Origin: Streptomyces sp. ISL-10
Lineage (GTDB): Bacteria; Actinomycetota; Actinomycetes; Streptomycetales; Streptomycetaceae
Reading direction: 5' to 3'
Length of the DNA stretch: 64,000 nt
NCBI RefSeq assembly: GCF_018614575.1
Contig: NZ_JAGGOJ010000015.1
Coordinates: forward strand, 62,001-126,000
Part shown: one piece after another, positions 44,324 through 52,595 of the stretch
How positions within the stretch are numbered: position 1 is the stretch's first letter
How the letters are laid out: the number at the start of each line of letters is the position of its first letter
The notes under the pieces: generated by a model
Databases searched by the model: none
What the model was told of the DNA's origin: nothing
The model's input: only the letters and a program-made list of their open reading frames with translations
Translations under genes and position numbers: made by a program

Positions 44324-46735
44324 GTGAGCAGCAGCGGCCTTGTCCCCGGCAGCGGGCCGGACCGCCCGGAGGACTGCGCACTTCTCGTGCTCGACGACGC
44401 CGGTACGGTGCTCGCCTGCACGGGAGTCGCCGCCGAGCTGCTCGGGATCCCGGCGGCCCGGATCAACGGCCGCGGCGTCGGCGAGCTCCTCACCGAACCC
44501 GGCGACTGGGCACGGCTGCGCGGCCTCGCGCCCGACGACCTCCCCCGCTCGATGCGCGCCTCGTTGCGCGGCGCCGGCGGCCCGGCACCCGTCCAGCTCG
44601 ATCTGCTGCCGCTCGACGGCACGCTGCCCGCGCGATTCCTGCTGCGGATGACGGCAGCGGGCGTTGCCGACCGGCGGGAGGAGAACGAGGCACTCGTCGG
44701 CGCCCTCTTCTCCCAGTCCGGTATCGGGCTCGCCATCCACGACACGGAACTGCGCCTGATGCGGGTCAATCCGCTGCCGGGCGACCTGCGTCCGGGGCGC
44801 GCGGGGCGCGCGGGCGGTCTCGGGCGCCGGATCGGGGAACTGCTGGTGCCGGAGGACGCGGCGGTCGTCGAGGCCCAGCTCCGTCGCGTCGCCACAACCG
44901 GCGAGCCGCTCATCGACTTCGTCACCTCCGCGCGGCTGGCCCGGGCCCCCGAGCGGGACCGGACCATCTCGCTGTCCGCGCTCCGGCTGTCGGGAGCCAA
45001 GGGCGCCGTCCGCGGTGTCGCCGTGACTTTCACCGATGTCACCGAGCACGAACGCGCCCGCAAGCACGCGGCACTCGTCGGCACCGCGGCCTCCGCGCTC
45101 GGCCGGTCGCTGGAGGTCTCCCGCAACGCACAGGTGCTGGCCGACCTCCTGGTCCCGGCGTTCGCCGACCTGGCCGCGGTGGACATCACGGAGGCCGTCC
45201 TGGTCGGCGAGGAGCCCGGCGCCTTCGCGACAGGGGCGCCGCTGTGCCGCGCCGCGGCCGTCGCCGCCGACGGGGAGTGGCCCGATGAGCTGTATCCGTC
45301 CGGCTCCGTCATCCGCGTACGCGGCTACGAGAGCGACAGGCTGCGGCTGGGGTCGGCCGTCATCGTCGCCGACCTGGACGAGCTGCGGCCCAGGATCGCC
45401 GACGACCCCGACCGGATACGACTGGTGCTCACCGACCGCGCCGCCTCGTACATGGTGGTGCCCCTGCAGGCGCGCGGGCACGTGCTCGGCGCGGTCTCGG
45501 TGTGGCGCGGCCGTGACCGGGCCCCGTTCGACGCGCAGGACGCCGCCGTGGCGGAGGACATCGGCTCCCGGGCCGCGCTCGCCATCGACAACGCCCGCCG
45601 CTACACACGCGAACGCCGCACCGCCGAGACCCTGCAGCGCAGCCTGCTGCCGCGCCCGCAGCTGAAGGTGACCGCCGCGGAGACCGCTGGGATCTACGTG
45701 CCCGGCAGGACGCTCGCGGGCACGGGCGGCAGCTGGTTCGACGTGATCACGCTGTCCTCGTCCCGGGTGGCCTTCGTCGTCGGACACGTGCGCGGGTACG
45801 GGCTCAACGCGGCAGCCACCATGGGCAGTCTGCGTACCGCGGTGCGTACGCTCTGCGATCTCGACCCGCCGCCGGACGAACTGCTGACCCACCTCGACGA
45901 CCTGGTGGTGCGCTTCGCGGAGGACGAGCAGCCGGGTGGCGGCGAGGGCACGGTCCGGGGGGCCAGTTGCCTGTACGCGGTCTACGACCCGGTCAGCGCG
46001 CGGTGCAAGATGGCCAGCGCCGGGCATGCGGCACCCGTGCTGGCCCGGGCCGCGGGCGGTGCCGCGCGGGTCGAACTGCCTGCCGGTCCCGCCCTCGGCC
46101 GGGAGGGCGCGCCGTTCGAACCGGTGGAGGTGGAGCTCGCCCCCGGTGACCTGTTGGCGTTCGCCGCCGGATCGCTCTCCACGGAGTCGGGTGGCTCGGG
46201 CCACATGGCGGAGTTCCTCGGCAAGGAGGCCGCCCGCGGGGCGGGGCGGCCGGTACCGGAGATCGGGCGGGAGATGCTCGTACCGTTCCTCGCCGAACCC
46301 CCGGACGACGACGCCGCCCTGCTGCTGGCCCGGGTGGCCGTCACCCGCGAGGACGCCGTGGCCGCCTGGGAGTTCCCGGCGGACGTGAAGCTCGTGGCCC
46401 AGGCGCGGGCCGAGATCGCCCGGCAGCTGACCAGGTGGGGGCTCGACGATCTGGTGTTCACCACCGAACTGATCGTCAGCGAGCTGCTCACCAACGCCAT
46501 CCGGTACGCCGGCGGCCCGGTTGGCGTGCGGCTCATCAGGGACCACCGGCTCGTGTGCGAGGTGTCCGACCCCAGCCAGACCCAGCCGCATCTGCGCCGG
46601 GCGCGCGTAACGGACGAGGGCGGCCGCGGACTGTTCCTGATCGCCCAGCTCACGCACCGGTGGGGGAGCAGGTACACCGCGTCGGGCAAGACGCTCTGGA
46701 CGGAGCAGCTGCTGCCCGAGGGCCTCGGCCAGTGA
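44324..46735 (+). CDS. PAS-GAF-SpoIIE-like protein with degenerate phosphatase site
   Basis: An 803-residue relative of the protein at 35510-37969. It has a PAS domain (about 15-120), a second PAS (about 125-240), a GAF domain (about 255-430), a PP2C/SpoIIE domain (about 445-665) and a HATPase_c domain (about 680-800, with DLVFTTELIVSELLTNAIRY). The metal-binding positions of the phosphatase are lost: GGDW is GGSW (Ser470), GDVxGHG is GHVRGYG (His488), and the TDG motif is AAGS. Only the late DDDAALLLAR remains. The phosphatase is therefore probably inactive, while the ATPase domain, a possible sigma-factor binder or kinase, looks intact. The GTG at 44324 follows GGGAG with ten bases spacing. 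Confidence 0.88.
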   Translation: MSSSGLVPGSGPDRPEDCALLVLDDAGTVLACTGVAAELLGIPAARINGRGVGELLTEPGDWARLRGLAPDDLPRSMRASLRGAGGPAPVQLDLLPLDGTLPARFLLRMTAAGVADRREENEALVGALFSQSGIGLAIHDTELRLMRVNPLPGDLRPGRAGRAGGLGRRIGELLVPEDAAVVEAQLRRVATTGEPLIDFVTSARLARAPERDRTISLSALRLSGAKGAVRGVAVTFTDVTEHERARKHAALVGTAASALGRSLEVSRNAQVLADLLVPAFADLAAVDITEAVLVGEEPGAFATGAPLCRAAAVAADGEWPDELYPSGSVIRVRGYESDRLRLGSAVIVADLDELRPRIADDPDRIRLVLTDRAASYMVVPLQARGHVLGAVSVWRGRDRAPFDAQDAAVAEDIGSRAALAIDNARRYTRERRTAETLQRSLLPRPQLKVTAAETAGIYVPGRTLAGTGGSWFDVITLSSSRVAFVVGHVRGYGLNAAATMGSLRTAVRTLCDLDPPPDELLTHLDDLVVRFAEDEQPGGGEGTVRGASCLYAVYDPVSARCKMASAGHAAPVLARAAGGAARVELPAGPALGREGAPFEPVEVELAPGDLLAFAAGSLSTESGGSGHMAEFLGKEAARGAGRPVPEIGREMLVPFLAEPPDDDAALLLARVAVTREDAVAAWEFPADVKLVAQARAEIARQLTRWGLDDLVFTTELIVSELLTNAIRYAGGPVGVRLIRDHRLVCEVSDPSQTQPHLRRARVTDEGGRGLFLIAQLTHRWGSRYTASGKTLWTEQLLPEGLGQ

Positions 46736-46874
46736 TCGCCCCGGCCCGGTGACCGCCGCACGGGGCGCCCGTCACACCGAGCGCACGGATGCGTGCGTCC
46801 GAGACAGGACCGCCGTGCCCGATGCACTCCTCTCGACGTACTCCTCGACATTCCCGGCCCTCCGTGGCACCCGG

Positions 46875-48134
46875 TCACCCCCGGGCGGCCGGACCCGCGG
46901 TGATCATCCGATGCATCCGGTCCGCCGCGGCACGGCCGAACGAGACGCTGTTGATGTCCGCGTCGACGTCGACCACCGTGACCCCGCTGCCCCTCAGCCC
47001 CTCGCGCAGCGTTCCGAACAGCGCAGCGTCCGCCACCGGGTCGTGGTACGGGCCGCCCGGCTCTCCCAGCGTCGACAGGCCCCTCAGCGGCAGGCACACC
47101 TCGACCGGGCCCGTGGCTGCCCGCAGCTTCGCCGCGACCCGCCGCCCGAGCTCCGCGCACTCCTCCACCGTCGTACGCACCACCGTGATCGACGGGTTGT
47201 GCACCAGGACGTGACGGTCGCGCATCACGGGCGGCAGCGTGTCGGGCGGGCCGAACTTCACCATGTCCAGCGCCCCCGGACTGACCACCTGCGGCACACC
47301 GTGCCGCCCGGCCGCGGTGAGCCGGTCCGGTCCGGCCCTCAGGATGCCGCCGACCAGATCGTCCGCCAGCTCGCTCAGCGTCAGGTCGAGCACCCCGGCG
47401 AACAGCCCCTGACCGGCCATTGACTCCAACGTCCGTCCGCCCGCCCCGCTGACATGGAACACCAGGACCTCATAGCCCAGCTCGGTCAGCCGCGCCCGGG
47501 CCGCGTCGACCCCTGCCGTCGTCACGCCGGCCATGCTCGTCGCCACCAGCGGCCGTTCACCGGCGGCCAGATCGGCGGGGCGCAGCGCCCGGCACCCGGC
47601 GGCCGCGAAGCCCTTCGCCATGCCCACCGCCGCGTCGGCCGCGTTGGCGAGCACGGGAGCCGAGATCGTGTTGATACCGGCGATGTCGACGACGCTGTAC
47701 ATCATCGTGATGTCCACGTGGCCCACGTACGGCGACACGTCGCCCGCCGCCATCGAGGAGACCATCAATTTGGGCACGCCCAGGGGGAGTCCGCGCATGG
47801 CGCGGGTCGCGATGGAGGTGCCTCCGCTGCCTCCGATCGCCATGACGCAGTGCAGCCGGCCCGCCTCGTACAGCCGCGCGACGACCTCGGCCGCACCGCG
47901 CGCCATCGCCGTCACGGCCGCGCCCCGGTCCCCCGCGGCGCGCAGCGCGGCCAGGTCCGCCCCCGCGGCCCGTGCGACCTCCTCGCGCGGGACGCCGGCG
48001 TCGAAGTGCGGTGCACCGATCACCCCCGTGTCGACCACCAGCACATCGACGCCGCCGCCGCGCAGCCGCTCGCGCAGCCAGCCGTACTCCGCACCCTTGG
48101 TGTCCAGCGTTCCCACCAGCACAACTGTCGCCAT
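46875..48134 (-). CDS. UPF0261 family protein (Tm-1-like ATP-binding)
   Basis: A 419-residue cytoplasmic protein of the UPF0261 family, related to the ATP-binding N-terminal domain of the plant Tm-1 resistance protein. Motifs include TVVLVGTLDTKGAEYGWLRE at the start, MAIGGSGGTSIATRAMRGLPLG (nucleotide-binding loop), the central VDITMMYSVVDIAGIN and the C-terminal GPYHDPVADAALF. The length is normal. It is divergent from zwf. The role is unknown; in other bacteria these genes often stand beside TIM-barrel partners, and none is seen here. Confidence 0.92.
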   Translation of the reverse strand: MATVVLVGTLDTKGAEYGWLRERLRGGGVDVLVVDTGVIGAPHFDAGVPREEVARAAGADLAALRAAGDRGAAVTAMARGAAEVVARLYEAGRLHCVMAIGGSGGTSIATRAMRGLPLGVPKLMVSSMAAGDVSPYVGHVDITMMYSVVDIAGINTISAPVLANAADAAVGMAKGFAAAGCRALRPADLAAGERPLVATSMAGVTTAGVDAARARLTELGYEVLVFHVSGAGGRTLESMAGQGLFAGVLDLTLSELADDLVGGILRAGPDRLTAAGRHGVPQVVSPGALDMVKFGPPDTLPPVMRDRHVLVHNPSITVVRTTVEECAELGRRVAAKLRAATGPVEVCLPLRGLSTLGEPGGPYHDPVADAALFGTLREGLRGSGVTVVDVDADINSVSFGRAAADRMHRMITAGPAARG

Positions 48135-48335
48135 GGCAGGTACTGTTCGGCACAACGGGCCGGCGGACAAGAGTGCCGTGTGCCGGCCCCGGGACGGTGG
48201 GCGGTGTGCAGCCGTTGGGGCCGCACGGGAATGGATCGACGCGGCGGGGCGCTGATGTACCCGTACGGGACCGGCGTGAGATGCGATCCTCGGAAGCGGA
48301 CGCACTCGAAGCCGTTCGCTAGGAGGCCTGACCCC

Positions 48336-49871
48336 ATGTCGGAGAACAGCGGCTGGGCGAATCCGCTGCGGGACCCGCTCGACCGGCGGCTCCCGCGTAT
48401 CGCCGGGCCCTCAGGGCTCGTCATCTTCGGAGTCACCGGGGACCTGTCCCGCAAGAAGCTGATGCCCGCCCTCTACGACCTCGCCAACCGCGGGCTGCTG
48501 CCGCCGGGCTTCTCGCTCATCGGGTTCGCCCGGCGGGACTGGGCGGACCAGGACTTCGCGCAGGAGGTCCACGACGCCGTCCGGGAGCATGCGCGTACAC
48601 CGTTCCGCGAGGAGGTGTGGCAGCAGCTGGCGGAAGGCATGCGGTTCGTCCAGGGGGACTTCGACGACGACGCCGCCTTCGAGCGGCTGAGGGCGACGGT
48701 CGATGACCTGGACAAGGCGCAGGGCACCGGGGGCAACTTCGCCTTCTATCTGTCCGTGCCGCCGAAGTTCTTCCCCAAGGTCGTCCAGCAGCTCAAGGAC
48801 CACGGTCTGTCCGACGCGCCCCGCGGCTCCTGGCGGCGTGCCGTCATCGAGAAGCCCTTCGGCCACGACCTCGTCAGCGCGCGGGAGCTCAACACCATCG
48901 TGCACGAGGTGTTCGCCCCGGACGAGGTGTTCCGGATCGACCACTACCTGGGCAAGGAGACGGTCCAGAACATCCTGGCGCTGCGCTTCGCCAACACTCT
49001 CTTCGAGCCCATCTGGAACCGGTCCTTCGTGGATCATGTTCAGATCACGATGGCCGAGGACATCGGCATCGGCGGCCGGGCCGGCTACTACGACGGCATC
49101 GGCGCCGCCCGTGACGTCATCCAGAACCACCTCCTCCAGTTGCTGGCGCTGACCGCGATGGAGGAGCCCGCCTCCTTCGACGCCGCCTCACTCGTCACGG
49201 AGAAGCTGAAGGTCTTCAAGGCCGTCAAGGTGCCCGATGACCTGGGCCGGCACACCGTGCGGGCCCAGTACACGGCCGGCTGGCAGGGTGGCGAGAGGGC
49301 TGTCGGCTACCTCCAGGAGGAGGGCATCGCGCCCCGGTCGACGACCGACACCTATGCGGCGATCAGACTGGAGATCGACAACCGCCGCTGGGCCGGTATC
49401 CCGTTCTACCTGCGCACCGGCAAGCGTCTCGGCCGCCGGGTCACCGAGATCGCGGTCGTCTTCCAGCGGGCTCCGCACTCCCCGTTCGACTCCACGGCCA
49501 CAGAGGAGCTCGGCGAGAACGCCCTGGTGATCCGGGTCCAGCCGGACGAGGGGGTGACCATGCGCTTCGGCTCCAAGGTGCCCGGGACCTCCATGGAACT
49601 ACGCGATGTGACCATGGATTTCGCCTACGGCGAGTCGTTCACCGAGTCCAGCCCGGAGGCGTACGAGCGGCTGATCCTCGACGTCCTGCTCGGCGACGCC
49701 AACCTCTTCCCCCGTACCGAGGAGGTGGAGGAGTCCTGGAAGATCCTCGATCCGATCGAGGAGTTCTGGGACAACAACGGCACCCCTGCCCAGTACGCCG
49801 CGGGCACCTGGGGCCCCAGGGAAGCGGACGACATGCTCGCACGAGACGGACGGAGCTGGCGCAGGCCATGA
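48336..49871 (+). CDS. zwf: Glucose-6-phosphate dehydrogenase
   Basis: First enzyme of the oxidative pentose phosphate pathway: glucose 6-phosphate plus NADP+ to 6-phosphogluconolactone and NADPH. The 511-residue protein has the nucleotide-binding motif GVTGDLSRKKLMPALYDL, EKPFGHD and the active-site signature RIDHYLGKETVQN. The C-terminal half (RTGKRLGRRVTEIAVVFQ, YERLILDVLLGD) is complete. The ATG at 48336 is preceded by AGGAGG. The stop overlaps the opcA start (ATGA), so the enzyme and its partner are co-translated. Transketolase, transaldolase and lactonase genes, which often accompany it, are not adjacent, so this is probably one of two zwf loci in the genome. Confidence 0.97.
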   Translation: MSENSGWANPLRDPLDRRLPRIAGPSGLVIFGVTGDLSRKKLMPALYDLANRGLLPPGFSLIGFARRDWADQDFAQEVHDAVREHARTPFREEVWQQLAEGMRFVQGDFDDDAAFERLRATVDDLDKAQGTGGNFAFYLSVPPKFFPKVVQQLKDHGLSDAPRGSWRRAVIEKPFGHDLVSARELNTIVHEVFAPDEVFRIDHYLGKETVQNILALRFANTLFEPIWNRSFVDHVQITMAEDIGIGGRAGYYDGIGAARDVIQNHLLQLLALTAMEEPASFDAASLVTEKLKVFKAVKVPDDLGRHTVRAQYTAGWQGGERAVGYLQEEGIAPRSTTDTYAAIRLEIDNRRWAGIPFYLRTGKRLGRRVTEIAVVFQRAPHSPFDSTATEELGENALVIRVQPDEGVTMRFGSKVPGTSMELRDVTMDFAYGESFTESSPEAYERLILDVLLGDANLFPRTEEVEESWKILDPIEEFWDNNGTPAQYAAGTWGPREADDMLARDGRSWRRP

Positions 49872-50812
49872 AGATCGACCTCACGGACACCACCTCCAGC
49901 AAGATCAACAAGGCGCTGGTCCAGGCCCGCCGCGCCATCGGCACCCCGGCCGTCGGCATGGTGCTCACCCTCGTCATCGTCACCGACGAGGAGAACGCCT
50001 ACGACTCCATCAGGGCAGCCGGGGACGCCTCGCGCGAGCACCCCTCCCGTACCCTGGTCGTCATCAAGCGCCACGCCCGCTCACCGCGCGACCGCCATGA
50101 CACCCGCCTCGATGCCGAGGTCCGCGTCGGCACCGACGCGGGCGCGGGGGAGACGGTCCTGCTGCGACTCCACGGCGAACTGGCCGACCGCGCCGACTCC
50201 GTCGTCCTTCCCCTGCTGCTGCCCGACGCGCCGGTCGTCGTCTGGTGGCCGGTCGACGCGCCGCCCGTCCCGGCCAGGGACCCGCTCGGCGCCCTCGCCC
50301 AGCGCCGTATCACCGACGCGTACGCCGTCGCCGAGCCGCTGAGTGAACTTGCTGCCAGGGCTTCCGGTTACGAGCCGGGGGACACCGACCTGGCCTGGAC
50401 CCGGCTCACGCCCTGGCGCTCGATGCTCGCGGCGGCGCTCGACCAGGCACGGGCCGAGGTCGTCTCCGCCGTGGTGGAGAGCGAGGCGGACAACCCCAGT
50501 GCCGAACTGCTCGCCCGCTGGTTCGCCGCCCGCCTCGGCGTCCCGGTCGAACAGGTCGTCACCGCCGGACCGGTCGTCACGGCCGTACGGCTGCGCACCG
50601 CCGACGGCGAGATCCACATCGACCGGCCCGAAGGCCCCGTGGCCCGGCTCTCCATCCCTGGGCAGCCCAACCGCGTCCTCGCCCTGAAAGTGCGTACGAC
50701 GGCCGAGCTGATCGCGGAGGAACTGCGCAGGCTGGACCCCGACGAGGCCTACGCGGCAGCACTGCACGCCCGAATCACCCCACCTGCGCCCGAGGTGAGT
50801 ACGGGCGGCTGA
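49868..50812 (+). CDS. opcA: Glucose-6-phosphate dehydrogenase assembly protein OpcA
   Basis: A 314-residue redox-sensitive partner that activates or assembles glucose-6-phosphate dehydrogenase in cyanobacteria and actinobacteria. Recognisable parts are the N-terminal helix SKINKALVQARRAIGTPAVG, the segment VVLPLLLPDAPVVVWWPVDAPP and DLAWTRLTPWRSMLAAALDQ. It overlaps zwf by four bases. The C-terminus ends in a short Pro-rich tail. A terminator hairpin follows 118 bases downstream. Confidence 0.95.
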   Translation: MKIDLTDTTSSKINKALVQARRAIGTPAVGMVLTLVIVTDEENAYDSIRAAGDASREHPSRTLVVIKRHARSPRDRHDTRLDAEVRVGTDAGAGETVLLRLHGELADRADSVVLPLLLPDAPVVVWWPVDAPPVPARDPLGALAQRRITDAYAVAEPLSELAARASGYEPGDTDLAWTRLTPWRSMLAAALDQARAEVVSAVVESEADNPSAELLARWFAARLGVPVEQVVTAGPVVTAVRLRTADGEIHIDRPEGPVARLSIPGQPNRVLALKVRTTAELIAEELRRLDPDEAYAAALHARITPPAPEVSTGG

Positions 50813-50930
50813 TTCGGCACCTTTTCCGCACCCTTTCCGCAAGGCGCGGGGCGGCTCGGGCGGTCATGTCCCGAATTTCTCACGGCTAGACGCTCTGCAA
50901 TTGAGTGGTGACCCATTTCGTTCCTTGGCG

Positions 50931-50956
50931 GGGGTGCGGCCCCCGGGCCGCACCCC
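50931..50956 (+). terminator. Perfect 12-bp hairpin after opcA
   Basis: GGGGTGCGGCCC and GGGCCGCACCCC with a two-base loop, about 120 bases after the opcA stop codon. Confidence 0.75.
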
Positions 50957-51175
50957 TGGGTGGGTGAAGGTCTCGTGACGCCCCGTCATGGTGCCGTCTC
51001 CTGTCGTGAATCTGCACACTGAATACGCAGACCGCACATCGCCTCCCCCTCGGCTCCCCCAGGTTGACCAGGGAATATCTGACTCTGCGGCGGAATGTCC
51101 CGTTCGTCGGCGCCGTGTGGCGGGCGCGCGTCGGGCCGGTGCTTGGCGATCACGTGAAGAAGGTGGCACCGATTC

Positions 51176-51280
51176 ATGAAGGGGTACGCACGCGTCGGTA
51201 ATACGAGGGCCGCTCGCGGCGTGATCCTGCCGTCCCGCCCTCTGCCGCGATTGGCCGCTCAACGCGCTTACGTGCTTTGA
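51176..51280 (+). CDS. Possible 34-residue peptide ORF
   Basis: An ATG preceded by AAGGTGGCACC opens a 34-codon frame (MKGYARVGNTRAARGVILPS followed by RPLPRLAAQRAYVL) that ends at TGA 51278-51280. It is Arg-rich and cysteine-free. No similarity to the precursor at 51415 is visible, and its codon bias is weak. It is listed only because small genes beside export systems are easily missed. Confidence 0.2.
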   Translation: MKGYARVGNTRAARGVILPSRPLPRLAAQRAYVL

Positions 51281-51307
51281 TCCTTCGCACCGCGGGTTTT
51301 CACTGGG

Positions 51308-51323
51308 TTCTCGGATACGAGAA
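51308..51323. promoter_or_regulatory. Inverted repeat upstream of the precursor gene
   Basis: TTCTCG and CGAGAA are separated by GATA, a perfect dyad 92 bases upstream of the precursor start codon. It could be an operator or the base of a leader hairpin. No regulator gene lies in the cluster. Confidence 0.4.
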
Positions 51324-51414
51324 TCTCCCCACCCCGCTGGTCGGCCGGCAATGCGGCTTTTCCGTGCGGCCGGACGCTGTCATTTCGAAATACCCATCCG
51401 AAGGGAAGCTTCTC

Positions 51415-51633
51415 ATGAACTTCGTCCCCACCCAGGAGATCTCCGACAGCGAGCTGGACAACGTGGCCGGCGGTCTGCACAGCGCCACGGTGAGCAACGC
51501 CGCCGCCGCTCTTGACACCATCGCCCCGGTCTCCGCCACCGTCGCCACCGTGACCGGCGTCGCCGAGGGTGCCACCGGCATCAACGCCGCCGCGATCACC
51601 GGCCCGGTCAACGGCCTCGTCGCCGGTCTGTAA
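51415..51633 (+). CDS. Double-glycine leader precursor peptide, bacteriocin-like
   Basis: A 72-residue secreted-peptide precursor. Residues 1-20 are a leader ending EISDSELDNVAGG, with the acidic residues, hydrophobic Leu/Val spacing and GG cleavage site recognised by peptidase C39 transporters. The predicted 52-residue core (LHSATVSNAAAALDTIAPVS onward) is rich in Ala, Thr, Val and Gly. It has no Cys and no aromatic residues, and only one His and two or three acidic residues. Without Cys it cannot form lanthionine or disulfide bridges. The ATG has GAAGGGAAGC upstream. The adaptor and two ABC transporters follow on the same strand, one with a C39 domain fitting this leader. Antibacterial or signalling activity is inferred. 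Confidence 0.78.
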   Translation: MNFVPTQEISDSELDNVAGGLHSATVSNAAAALDTIAPVSATVATVTGVAEGATGINAAAITGPVNGLVAGL

Positions 51634-51677
51634 GATCTCCGCGGCTCGCCGGCCCGCTCTGCCGGCAGCGCCCGAGC

Positions 51678-51716
51678 CGTGTGCCCCGGACCGAGCCAGG
51701 ATCCGGGGCGCACGGC
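51678..51716 (+). terminator. Attenuator-type hairpin between precursor and export genes
   Basis: CCGTGTGCCCCGGA pairs with TCCGGGGCGCACGG (14 pairs, one G-U) around an 11-base loop, 45 bases after the precursor stop and about 70 before the adaptor gene. It probably causes partial termination or stabilises the precursor mRNA, so that the peptide is made in excess over its transporter. Confidence 0.65.
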
Positions 51717-51788
51717 CGTGCGCGGTTTACCCGTAGCACCCGGTGGATCCGGGACCCCGTCGGTTCAGGCAGTTGAGGGAAGAGTGTC

Positions 51789-52595
51789 GTGCAGTTTCGC
51801 CAACAGGCCCTTTCCAAGCTGCAGTCGCCGGAGGAGATCGACCTTCCGGTGCGCTTCGCCCGGCCGCAGGGGCTCCTCGCCCTGGCCGTGACCGTCGCTG
51901 TCATGATCGCCGCCGCCGTCTGGTCCGTCGCCGGCACGGTGACCTCCACCGTCTCCGCACCCGGCATCCTCACCCACGGCCAGGGCAGTTACGTCCTGCA
52001 GAGCCCGGTCTCGGGACAGATCACCGAGGTGCTGGCCAAGGAGGGCGAACGCGTCGAGGCCGACGCACCGCTGCTCAAGGTCCGCACCGCGCAGGGCATC
52101 GCCGTCGTGCGCACGATCGCGGCCGGACGGCTCACCACCCTCGTCGCCGCCATCGGATCCGTCGTCACCACGGGCAGCGACGTCGCCGCCGTGGAACGGA
52201 TCGACAAGCCCGGCACCCCCCTGACGGCCGTTCTCTACGTCCCCGCGGACAGCGGCCCGGACGTGCCGGTCGGCGCACGCGTCGACCTCACGGTCCAGTC
52301 CGTCGCGGCGCAGAAGTACGGTGTGATGCGCGGCCGGGTCAAGGCCGTCGGCCGCACCGCCCAGACCCGCCAGCGCATCACCGCCTTCCTCGGCAGCAGT
52401 CAGCTCGGCGAACAGTTCTCCAAGGACGGTCAGCCCGTGGCCGTGCTCGTCGAGCTGGGGAAGTCCCCCGGCACCGAGTCCGGCTACGACTGGTCCACCT
52501 CGCAGGGCCCCCCGTACGCGCTCGAGTCCATGACCCTCACCGGCGGCTCCGTCCACCTGGCCGCCCAGCATCCGATCGATTGGCTGCTGCCGTGA
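51789..52595 (+). CDS. HlyD-like adaptor of an NHLM-type peptide export system
   Basis: A 268-residue membrane-fusion-type protein. It has a short cytoplasmic N-terminus (QFRQQALSKLQSPEEIDLPV), one transmembrane helix at about 28-50 (GLLALAVTVAVMIAAAVWSVAG), then a lipoyl/barrel-sandwich half motif (SPVSGQITEVLAKEGERVEADAPLL) and a beta-barrel segment. The long helical hairpin of Gram-negative HlyD is absent, which suits a cell without an outer membrane. It matches the secretion protein of NHLM bacteriocin systems in order and layout. The GTG start has GAGGGAAGAG upstream, and its TGA overlaps the GTG of the next gene. Confidence 0.85.
   Translation: MQFRQQALSKLQSPEEIDLPVRFARPQGLLALAVTVAVMIAAAVWSVAGTVTSTVSAPGILTHGQGSYVLQSPVSGQITEVLAKEGERVEADAPLLKVRTAQGIAVVRTIAAGRLTTLVAAIGSVVTTGSDVAAVERIDKPGTPLTAVLYVPADSGPDVPVGARVDLTVQSVAAQKYGVMRGRVKAVGRTAQTRQRITAFLGSSQLGEQFSKDGQPVAVLVELGKSPGTESGYDWSTSQGPPYALESMTLTGGSVHLAAQHPIDWLLP

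Larger units (their letters stand above)
50813..51414. other. Intergenic region upstream of the peptide precursor gene
   Basis: About 600 bases between opcA and the precursor peptide gene. It holds the opcA terminator (50931-50956), a weak 34-codon ORF (51176-51280), an inverted repeat (51308-51323) and the likely promoter of the export operon. Its base composition is AT-richer than the flanking genes, especially 51240-51415. Confidence 0.5.

Noticed and set aside
51415..51633. Classifying the precursor as a lanthipeptide
   Set aside because: The leader looks type A2-like, but the core has no cysteine and no lanthionine synthetase gene is present, so thioether formation is not possible by the known route.
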